Source: JAJPKK01 sp963802745 | Lineage (GTDB): Bacteria; Pseudomonadota; Alphaproteobacteria; Rhizobiales; Xanthobacteraceae | Assembly (NCBI GenBank): GCA_963802745.1 | Contig: CAWDKL010000049.1 | Location: forward strand, 124,001 to 188,000 | Length of the DNA: 64,000 nucleotides | Direction: 5' to 3' | The notes under the pieces: model-generated | Seen by the model: the letters and a program-made list of their open reading frames with translations, nothing else | The model's database searches: none | What the model was told of the DNA's origin: nothing | Shown here: positions 57,956-64,000 of the stretch, piece by piece | Numbering within the stretch: position 1 is the first letter of the stretch | How the letters are laid out: each line of letters begins with the position of its first letter | Position numbers and translations under genes: made by a program

Positions 57956-57981
57956 GGAACCTTCGGTCAGGGAAGGTCGTT
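57956..57981 (+). promoter_or_regulatory. EcfG-type stress promoter of DUF6496 gene
   Basis: GGAAC, 17 bases, CGTT: exact consensus, 70 bp before the GTG at 58052. With the site at 57839 it forms a divergent pair of stress promoters. Confidence 0.65.
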
Positions 57982-58051
57982 AGTTGTGTGAGCCGCAGCG
58001 CGCTGAAAATACCATGATGTCGCGATGCGTGACAGGCAGCGAGGTGCAGAG

Positions 58052-58408
58052 GTGCCGAAAACTTCCCCCCGACAAAACAAAACCACTGGCCGCGTTATGC
58101 ACGAGTTCAAGCACGGCGAACTGCGTAGCGGGCCGGAAGGAAAGGGTGGCGAGGTAAAAAGCCGTCGCCAAGCCATCGCGATCGCCCTAAGCGAAGCGGG
58201 TGCTTCTCAGTATCAAAGCGAACGGGAGAACAGAAGGCGCTTCACGCATACCGAGGCCAAGGAAGCCCGCGGTGAGACCAGTCAACAGGAGCAGGAGGGT
58301 AAATCCCATGTCGGCGCGGGCGGATCGCGTGGCAGCAGCACGGCTGGCGGTGGACACCGCGGCACCCAGACTGGGTCCCGAGCGGCTGGTCGCCGTGGGG
58401 CGAACTGA
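58052..58408 (+). CDS. DUF6496 small basic protein
   Basis: A 118-aa protein starting at GTG 58052 (MPKTSPRQNKTTGRVMHEFK), with HGELRSGPEGKGGEVKSRRQ and AIAIALSEAGASQYQ, the DUF6496 core. A Gly/Ser/Arg-rich tail follows (GAGGSRGSSTAGGGHRG). An ATG at 58025 is possible but lacks family support. Highly charged and probably cytoplasmic; role unknown. It stands under an exact EcfG-type promoter. Confidence 0.75.
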   Translation: MPKTSPRQNKTTGRVMHEFKHGELRSGPEGKGGEVKSRRQAIAIALSEAGASQYQSERENRRRFTHTEAKEARGETSQQEQEGKSHVGAGGSRGSSTAGGGHRGTQTGSRAAGRRGAN

Positions 58409-58775
58409 CCGAAGGGCCGGTGCAACTGCGTAGCTATAATCTCCGCACCGGCGGCCTTTACCGAACGAGCCCGGATTTGGGGGCAGCCCAACTAACTATC
58501 CGGACCTCGCGACGCTTGATTTGCCGGGTCGAGGCGCGGTGGTCACAGATCGATTGCCATGAGAAAGCAATTCGCCCAGGAACCAAACAGATGGCATCCC
58601 GATTATCCATCAGCAGCATGCGTCACCGTGCGAGTATCATGACCCGAGGATTCGCAACGCGAGTATATGCGCTCTCTTGCTGCTCTCCATATAAATGCAG
58701 CGTTGGGAGACGCTGCATTTAATCCTGAGCTCGCTGGCAAGGGCTCTAACCCTCTGAACTTTCCGGAGACAATCA
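58409..58775. other. Intergenic 367 bp with a hairpin
   Basis: It holds the hairpin at 58692. A GGAAC at 58579 is followed after 16 bases by CGAT, a weak promoter candidate only. No gene recognised. Confidence 0.4.
58692..58721. promoter_or_regulatory. Hairpin before DUF2383 gene
   Basis: Arms TAAATGCAGCG and CGCTGCATTTA pair perfectly over 11 bp around an 8-base loop. It ends 54 bp before the GTG at 58776; it may be a terminator-like stem or an operator. Confidence 0.5.
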
Positions 58776-59225
58776 GTGGATACAGATCTGATCCATGCAC
58801 TCAAAACGTTGCATACGCACGCTATTGATGCGCGTAACGGTTACGAGGAAGCGCTCGACGATGCGGAAGGCCGTGGCATGACGCCGCTATTTCGCGATAT
58901 GATTTCGCTCCACAATGAGAACGCGGACGAGCTTTCCGCCGAACTCGGACGCTTGGGGCAGCGCCCGGATGACAACGGCTCATTCATGAGCACCGTCCAC
59001 CGTACAATCATGAGCATTCGCTCGCTGTTCGGAGGTCTCGACGCCAGTGTCGTACCTGGCTTGGTTGACGGCGAAAAACGAAACGTATCAGCTTACGCCG
59101 ATGCACTCAAACAGCAGGACGTCAAGGGGGAGACGCGTGGGCTGCTTGAGAAGCAGAGGGCCCGCATTGAAGCCGCGATAGCGGTGATGCAGAGCGACGC
59201 GGCGCCTCGACGTAAAACGGGTTGA
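58776..59225 (+). CDS. DUF2383 (PA2169-type four-helix bundle) protein
   Basis: A 149-aa ferritin-like helical protein: LIHALKTLHTHAIDARNGYEEA, FRDMISLHNENADELSAELG and GLLEKQRARIEAAIAVM. Family members have conserved Glu/His residues suited to a metal site. Function unknown; induced by stress in related bacteria. GTG start with a CCGGAGA site. Confidence 0.88.
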   Translation: MDTDLIHALKTLHTHAIDARNGYEEALDDAEGRGMTPLFRDMISLHNENADELSAELGRLGQRPDDNGSFMSTVHRTIMSIRSLFGGLDASVVPGLVDGEKRNVSAYADALKQQDVKGETRGLLEKQRARIEAAIAVMQSDAAPRRKTG

Positions 59226-59695
59226 CAAAAGACCCGCGGCTCGAAATGCTCGCGGTGATCCGGACGGACGTTGCGAAGGTGCACCGCGAGAGCCAGTGCG
59301 TGTCGCGACGGGTTGCCAACCCGTCTATATCAAGCTAAACGCGCTCCAAACGTCACCTACTGATTGCTGAGGGTGCGCGGCGCGGGCGTAACTGTTGCCA
59401 GCCCTATCGGGCTCGGGACCTGCGCCGATTGCCCCGCTCCGCACCATTCCTGTTATGAGCATTACCCTTAATTTGGGCAGGCACCGCAGCGGTAATACCG
59501 GATCAATGCGCCCTGATGCACCATCATGATGACGCTCGAATGCCGCAAGTGGTTCCGGAGTCGCCAGGGTGGCCACATGGATGAAGCAATGGCGGACCGA
59601 TTCCGCTCGCTGGACGTCCCCATTGGCCGCATCCGGCCTGCCAGATGCAAGAGGTCAGGCAAGGGCACGGCATGAAGTTTATGTGGACTGCCGAT
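59226..59695. other. Intergenic 470 bp, nothing recognised
   Basis: No coding resemblance or repeat is seen upstream of the kinase promoter. Confidence 0.4.
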
Positions 59696-59720
59696 GGAAC
59701 GGATTGGTTGCCCGAACGTT
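59696..59720 (+). promoter_or_regulatory. EcfG-type stress promoter of hybrid kinase gene
   Basis: GGAAC, 16 bases, CGTT: exact consensus, 27 bp before the GTG at 59748. It argues against the upstream ATG at 59694 as the start, since that would place the promoter inside the gene. Confidence 0.7.
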
Positions 59721-59747
59721 TTGTCAGGTTATGCATGGAGAAGCAGC

Positions 59748-62042
59748 GTGGATAATCTGTCAGTCTTGCGCGCCGTCTTTGACGCGGCGCCTGACTGCAT
59801 CACGATCATCTCGGCGAGCGGCGTGCTCCTGGAGATAAACGCCGCCGGGCGAAGCATCTTCGAGGCAAGTGATATCAGCCTTAAGGGAGCCTCCGTCTAT
59901 GATGTTATCGTTCCGGAGTTCCGTGGAACCTGGAAAGCGATGCATGAAAGGGTTTGCAACGGAGAGAAGCTGACTTGGGAATTCGATATCGTCGGATTTC
60001 GCGGAACGCGCCGACATATGGAAACGCACGCCGTACCCCTGCCGATGCCGGATGGCAGCGTCGCACACCTGGCGATCGCGCGCGACGTGACACGGCGCGA
60101 CGCAAACGAACGGAGGATACTGAATAGCGAGCCGCGTTATCGGCAGATGTTGCAGGCATTGCCTTTGCCGATCTACACGACGGACTTGGAAGGGCACATT
60201 ACGTTCTATAATGAGGCGGCCGCGGACTTCGCCGGCTGCCGGCCGACCCTGGGAGAACAGTGGGGCGTGATCTGGCGCGTCTATCGCCTGGATGGGACAG
60301 CCCTGCCGCCCGATCAATGTCCCATCGCTACAGCCCTTAGGGAGGGGCGGCCGGTTCGCCGCATGGATGCGATAGCCGAACGTCCGGATGGTACCAAGGT
60401 GCGATTCACGCTTTATCCAACGCCGTTGCGCGATAGTTCCGGCCAGCCGATTGGATGCATCAATCTTCTCATGGACCTAACCGAAAAGTACGAAGCACAA
60501 GCGGTTTCTGAGCGACTGGCATCCATCGTGGAATCGTCCGACGACGCGATTGTTAGCAAAACGCTCGACGGGATCGTGACCTCATGGAATGCCGGCGCAA
60601 TGCGCATCTTCGGGTACGAAGCGGCGGAAATGATCGGGCAACCGATCATGCGTATCATACCGCCTGAATTACGGGATGAGGAAAGGCGAATTATTGCCAG
60701 CCTCAAGCAGGGTTTGCGTGTGGCGCATTATGAAACCGTGCGCATTACCAAGGATTTCCGCCGTGTCAACATTTCTCTCACTGTGTCACCTTTATACGAC
60801 AAACTTGGAAATGTAATAGGCGCGTCCAAAGTTGCGCGCGACATCACGGAGCGCAAAAGGGCTGAAAAACTGCAGCGTCTGCTGTTGGACGAACTCAACC
60901 ATCGCGTCAAAAATACCCTGGCGATCATCCAGGCGATTGCGCGCCAATCGTTGCGCCACACCAAGAGCCCAAGTGAATTCGTAGCCGCCTTCACCGGGCG
61001 CGTGAACGCGCTCGCGCGCGCCCACGATTTGCTGACGATGACCAAGCTGCAGAGCTCCAATCTGCAAGAACTGGTGCGGGACCAAGTGATGTTGGGTGGC
61101 GAGGAAGACGATCGGATCACTTGCGCGGGTCCATTGGTACTGATCGATCCGCAAAAGACAGTGCATTTGGCGTTGGTGCTGCACGAACTCGCCACGAATG
61201 CCCGCAAGTATGGCGCCTTATCGGTGCCTAAGGGCCGGCTATCGGTGTCTTGGGAGGTCCGGAGGGCAGATCAGCGGAGCCTTTTCATGATTTGGGAGGA
61301 GCGTAATGGACCGATCACCATTGCTCCGTTTCAGCGCGGTTTCGGCAGTATCCTCATTGAACGAACCCTGTCCGGCCATGGCGGCGAGGCCACGATTGAG
61401 TACAAAAGTACTGGTCTCGTGTGCCAAATCACGCTCCCCCTGCCGGAGCTGGCCCAGTCCGCCGGGACGCCGGCCGGCGGAGAGGATCATTCCACGTTCG
61501 ATCCCGGGGCGGATAGCGCTTTGCGGCTTCAAGGCACGCGCATAATCGTTGTAGAAGACGAACCGCTTATTGCCCTGGATATGGAATCGATCCTCATTGC
61601 GGCGGGCTGCGAAATTGCAGGGTCGGCGGGAAGCTTGGAGAAGGCCAAAGCCCTGGTTGCGCGAGCTGAGTTCGATGCAGCGCTCCTCGACGTGAACCTG
61701 GGCGGCAACTCGGTCGGTGAACTTGCGGCGGCGCTTATCCAGCGGAATGTGCCGTTCGCGTTCGTGACCGGATACGGTCGCGAAGCGCTGCCGGAAGGTT
61801 TTCAAGATATGGTCGCCGTCAGGAAGCCCGCGGGCCAAAAGGAATTGCTCGCCGTCGTCCAGCGGTTGGTCAGCCGAAGCGCTCCCACGACCGTTCCGCA
61901 GCCCGCCGACGGACCGTCGAACCGTCCGCGCGGTCCCATGGGCCGCCAGCCTGATTTCCCGACGCCGTACATGCAAGACGCTATGAAAACGAATTCAAAG
62001 GCGGCTGCCGAAGCTGCCGCGAAACCCACCGTAGATGAGTGA
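59748..62042 (+). CDS. PAS-domain HWE/HisKA2 hybrid histidine kinase with C-terminal receiver
   Basis: A 764-aa cytosolic sensor kinase. Three PAS domains lie at about residues 5-130, 140-260 and 270-390. Next is an HWE/HisKA2-type kinase core with the phospho-His in LLDELNHRVKNTLAIIQAIA, and an ATPase domain with VLHELATNARKYGALS. The receiver domain is at about 610-725 (IIVVEDEPLIALD, phospho-Asp in DAALLDVNLGG, Lys in VAVRKPA). HWE kinases often feed the PhyR-EcfG stress pathway. The gene has its own EcfG-type promoter and a GGAGAA site before GTG 59748, suggesting feedback. Its 3' end overlaps the converging DUF1328 gene by 48 bp. Confidence 0.9.
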   Translation: MDNLSVLRAVFDAAPDCITIISASGVLLEINAAGRSIFEASDISLKGASVYDVIVPEFRGTWKAMHERVCNGEKLTWEFDIVGFRGTRRHMETHAVPLPMPDGSVAHLAIARDVTRRDANERRILNSEPRYRQMLQALPLPIYTTDLEGHITFYNEAAADFAGCRPTLGEQWGVIWRVYRLDGTALPPDQCPIATALREGRPVRRMDAIAERPDGTKVRFTLYPTPLRDSSGQPIGCINLLMDLTEKYEAQAVSERLASIVESSDDAIVSKTLDGIVTSWNAGAMRIFGYEAAEMIGQPIMRIIPPELRDEERRIIASLKQGLRVAHYETVRITKDFRRVNISLTVSPLYDKLGNVIGASKVARDITERKRAEKLQRLLLDELNHRVKNTLAIIQAIARQSLRHTKSPSEFVAAFTGRVNALARAHDLLTMTKLQSSNLQELVRDQVMLGGEEDDRITCAGPLVLIDPQKTVHLALVLHELATNARKYGALSVPKGRLSVSWEVRRADQRSLFMIWEERNGPITIAPFQRGFGSILIERTLSGHGGEATIEYKSTGLVCQITLPLPELAQSAGTPAGGEDHSTFDPGADSALRLQGTRIIVVEDEPLIALDMESILIAAGCEIAGSAGSLEKAKALVARAEFDAALLDVNLGGNSVGELAAALIQRNVPFAFVTGYGREALPEGFQDMVAVRKPAGQKELLAVVQRLVSRSAPTTVPQPADGPSNRPRGPMGRQPDFPTPYMQDAMKTNSKAAAEAAAKPTVDE

Positions 62043-62174
62043 TACGAGAAACAGCACAAGCGCCACCACAAAGACGATCTTCGCAATGCCGACAGCCGCG
62101 CCGGCAATTCCGCCAAATCCCAACACGCCGGCGATCAAAGCAATCACCAGAAGCGTAATCACAAGCTGTAACAT
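61995..62174 (-). CDS. DUF1328 (UPF0391) small membrane protein
   Basis: A 59-aa protein with two membrane segments: MLQLVITLLVIALIAGVLGF, then GGIAGAAVGIAKIVFVVALV, the whole DUF1328 family. The start at 62174 has a GGAGAGAG site. It is often stress-induced; role unknown. It converges on and overlaps the kinase gene. Confidence 0.92.
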   Translation of the reverse strand: MLQLVITLLVIALIAGVLGFGGIAGAAVGIAKIVFVVALVLFLVSLIYGGFRGSFGSRL

Positions 62175-62426
62175 GGCCTCTCTCCAAAGTGTGTTTACGT
62201 GGGAAAACAATACACTATAGGGGTGAATAGTTCCATCGTTGCGAGAAGATAGTGGTCAACCCGAAATCGGCCGAAATTAGCCTCGAAGGTCAACCTGCGT
62301 ACCGGGTCATTCGCCGACCTTACGCTTACATGCGCCGCCAGCCATATCCTCTCTAATCCCCCGCAGGGTCAACCAGCATCGCCCGCTCTGACCGAGCCGG
62401 CGTCGCCAAGCCAGCGTTGCCAAGCC

Positions 62427-62451
62427 GGAACTTTCATGACATCCGAGCGTT
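62427..62451 (+). promoter_or_regulatory. EcfG-type stress promoter of DUF3309 gene
   Basis: GGAAC, 16 bases, CGTT: exact consensus, 31 bp before the ATG at 62483. Confidence 0.7.
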
Positions 62452-62482
62452 CATAGATCGAGATGGTTACTGGGAGATACCA

Positions 62483-62638
62483 ATGCTTTCGACCGTGCTG
62501 ATTGTTGTCCTGATCCTGATCTTGATCGGAGCACTGCCGACGTGGGGATACAGCGGCAACTGGGGATACGCCCCTGGCGGCGTTGTTGCAGTTATACTGC
62601 TTATTGTCGTGTTTTTGGCTCTACAGGGGCAGATATAA
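62483..62638 (+). CDS. DUF3309 small membrane protein
   Basis: A 51-aa protein: a first membrane helix (LSTVLIVVLILILIGALP), the family loop TWGYSGNWGYAPGG and a second helix VVAVILLIVVFLAL. The start at 62483 has a GGGAGA site. Typical of rhizobial stress regulons; role unknown. It stands under an exact EcfG-type promoter. Confidence 0.92.
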   Translation: MLSTVLIVVLILILIGALPTWGYSGNWGYAPGGVVAVILLIVVFLALQGQI

Positions 62639-62752
62639 CAAACGCGGACTCACATCCGAAGCGCACCATGTCAGCTTGAACGGCATGGCGGCGCACACGG
62701 AGGGAACGGTTGGGCTCAAGGGCTCCTGCCGCGGATACCACAGATTCCAAAA

Positions 62753-62837
62753 TGGTGCGGTCGAGAGGACTCGAACCTCCACGAGTTGCCCCACTAGCAC
62801 CTCAAGCTAGCGCGTCTACCAGTTCCGCCACGACCGC
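62753..62837 (-). tRNA. tRNA-Leu (anticodon GAG)
   Basis: On the minus strand the acceptor arm GCGGTCG pairs with CGACCGC, and the D arm (GGCGGAACTGGTAGACGC) and variable arm have the long class II form. The anticodon stem CTAGC/GCTAG surrounds the loop TTGAGGT with GAG, the T arm is GAGGTTCGAGTCCTC, and CCA is encoded. Confidence 0.95.
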
Positions 62838-63043
62838 ATCGGGGTGACGCCCAGGCCCGAGGGCCAAAGCATCAAGGCAACGGCGTGCATGTAACAAATC
62901 GCCGACGCCGGGACAAGGGCCAGAGATGGCCTGATCAGGGCAATCGGGTGAAGAAGCAGTGGAGAAGTCGTGAAGGGGGTAGTGACAACTGGGTAAATTG
63001 CTGAATCTGTGGCGGTCCTCTGATTCGGGTAACGGAGGATGTG
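62838..63043. other. Spacer between tRNA-Leu and transposase
   Basis: It probably contains the left end of the insertion sequence; I could not define the terminal repeat because the right end lies beyond the window. Confidence 0.4.
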
Positions 63044-64000
63044 ATGGATGAGCCTTGGGCGGCGCTCGCGGCGGTTAGTGAAGTGACTTGTTTTCTATTC
63101 TATTTCAAGGACTTGCCGGATCCTCGGCAGAGCCACAAAGTGATGTATCCGCTCGCCGAGGTGCTGCTGTTGTGCCTGCTTGCGGTGCTGGCCGGGTCGA
63201 ACGGCGCGGTGGATATCGCTAAGTTTGGAGAGAAGAAGCTCGCGGTGCTGCGCCGGTTTCTCCCGTTTCGCGATGGGACGCCGTCGCACGACCAGGTCGG
63301 TGATATCCTGGCCGTGCTCGACCCCGTGAAGTTCCAGCAGTGCTTCGTGGCCTGGGTGGTGGCGCTGACTGGCGCGCCTTCGGGGGTCGTGGCGATCGAC
63401 GGCAAGACGTTGCGCCGCTCCCACAACAAGCGGCGCGGGCATGCCGCGATCCACATGGTGTCGGCCTTCGCGGCGAGCCAGCGCCTGGTGCTCGGGCAGA
63501 CCAAGGTGGCGGACAAATCGAACGAGATCATCGCCATCCCGGCGCTGCTCGACATGATGGCGATCGAGGGAGCCATCGTAACCATCGATGCGATGGGCTG
63601 CCAGCGTGAGATCGCGGAAAAAATAGTGGATAAGAAAGCCGATTATGTTCTCGCGTTAAAAGGTAATCAAGGTTCGTTGCGCGATGATGTCGAACTGTTT
63701 GTCGCCGAGCAGAAAGCCAACGACTTCAATGATACCAAGGTCAGCCATCACCAGACCGTCGATGGCGACCACGACCGGATCGAAACCAGAAACTACACCG
63801 TCATCCATGACATAGCCTGGTTGCAGAAACGTCATAAGTGGCCCGGATTGAAAAGTATCGTTGTTGTCGAGAGTATTCGCGAAACTCCCGCCGCGACGCC
63901 CAAAGCCGCCCCCAAGATCGAGCGCGAGGTCCGCTTTTACATCTCCTCGCTGGTCTGGTTGGCCTGTCTGATGGGGCCGGTCATCCGCAGCCACTGGGCT
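63044..64000 (+). mobile_element. ISAs1-family transposase, 3' end beyond window
   Basis: Partial gene: the ATG at 63044 (GGAGG site seven bases upstream) opens 319 codons with no stop before the edge. The product is an ISAs1-type DDE transposase: FKDLPDPRQSHKVMYPLAEV at the start, the first Asp in VVAIDGKTLRRS, the second in IVTIDAMGCQ, ADYVLALKGNQG, and RFYISSLVWLACLMGPVIR close to the edge. The catalytic Glu should follow outside the window. The element lies about 200 bp from the 5' side of the tRNA-Leu gene. Confidence 0.93.

Noticed and set aside
62200..62240. EcfG-type promoter before DUF1328
   Set aside because: GGAAC is present on the minus strand but the nearest GTT is 21 bases away, not 16-18.

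Overview
The window is a 64 kb chromosomal stretch of a GC-rich alphaproteobacterium, most likely order Hyphomicrobiales (Bradyrhizobium/Xanthobacteraceae-like). The reasons are GCC/GGC-rich codon use, PhyR/EcfG-type stress promoters (GGAAC-N16/17-CGTT), small stress proteins typical of these bacteria, many roughly 100-150 bp palindromic dispersed repeats, and a VPGP-type protein-sorting tail. Placement is by recognition only; no rRNA gene is present. Two genes run off the ends: an ABC exporter ATPase on the left and an ISAs1-family transposase on the right.

Region 1 (1-15.5 kb) is a cell-surface polysaccharide and protein-sorting locus. It holds a Wzm/Wzt-type exporter, two family-4-like glycosyltransferases, an AsnB-type amidotransferase, a decayed GDP-mannose 3,5-epimerase-like gene and a Wzz/tyrosine-kinase chain-length protein. 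Beside them lies a small exosortase system: a PrsT-like TPR protein, an exosortase, an unrecognised overlapping partner and a secreted substrate with a VPGP...GLPGL sorting tail.

Region 2 (15.8-28.2 kb) carries an ABC importer pair without a binding protein, two paralogous secreted proteins of unknown function, a Uma2-type nuclease and a co-directional redox cluster. The cluster is a multicopper oxidase, a one-haem CxxCH protein, a secreted pentapeptide-repeat protein and a NosR-like membrane flavo/iron-sulphur protein. The oxidase and the NosR-like gene each show one apparent frameshift. An LLM flavin monooxygenase follows.

Region 3 (28.6-45 kb) is accessory and metabolic. It has an orphan MqsA-like regulator, a large Ala-rich ROCO GTPase ending in a TIR domain (the best candidate here for an undescribed defence or signalling protein), a beta-hydroxyacid dehydrogenase, a CBS protein, an IS66 remnant, an M20 amidohydrolase, a ceramidase-like membrane protein, three PIN toxin-antitoxin pairs within 5.5 kb, an aromatic hydroxylase, a periplasmic methyltransferase and an IorAB-like molybdenum hydroxylase.

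Region 4 (45-64 kb) has a receiver protein, transglutaminase, RlpA, an O-methyltransferase and a DyP peroxidase/encapsulin nanocompartment operon. It then becomes a general-stress island: DUF2171, DegP-like protease (frameshifted), PfpI, DUF4142, DUF6496, DUF2383, an HWE hybrid kinase, DUF1328 and DUF3309. At least six promoters of the EcfG type lie in it, five of them exact matches. A tRNA-Leu(GAG) and the ISAs1 transposase end the window. Several gene relics (epimerase, IS66, quinone oxidoreductase, RepC-like, sorbosone dehydrogenase) show that intergenic space is littered with decayed genes.
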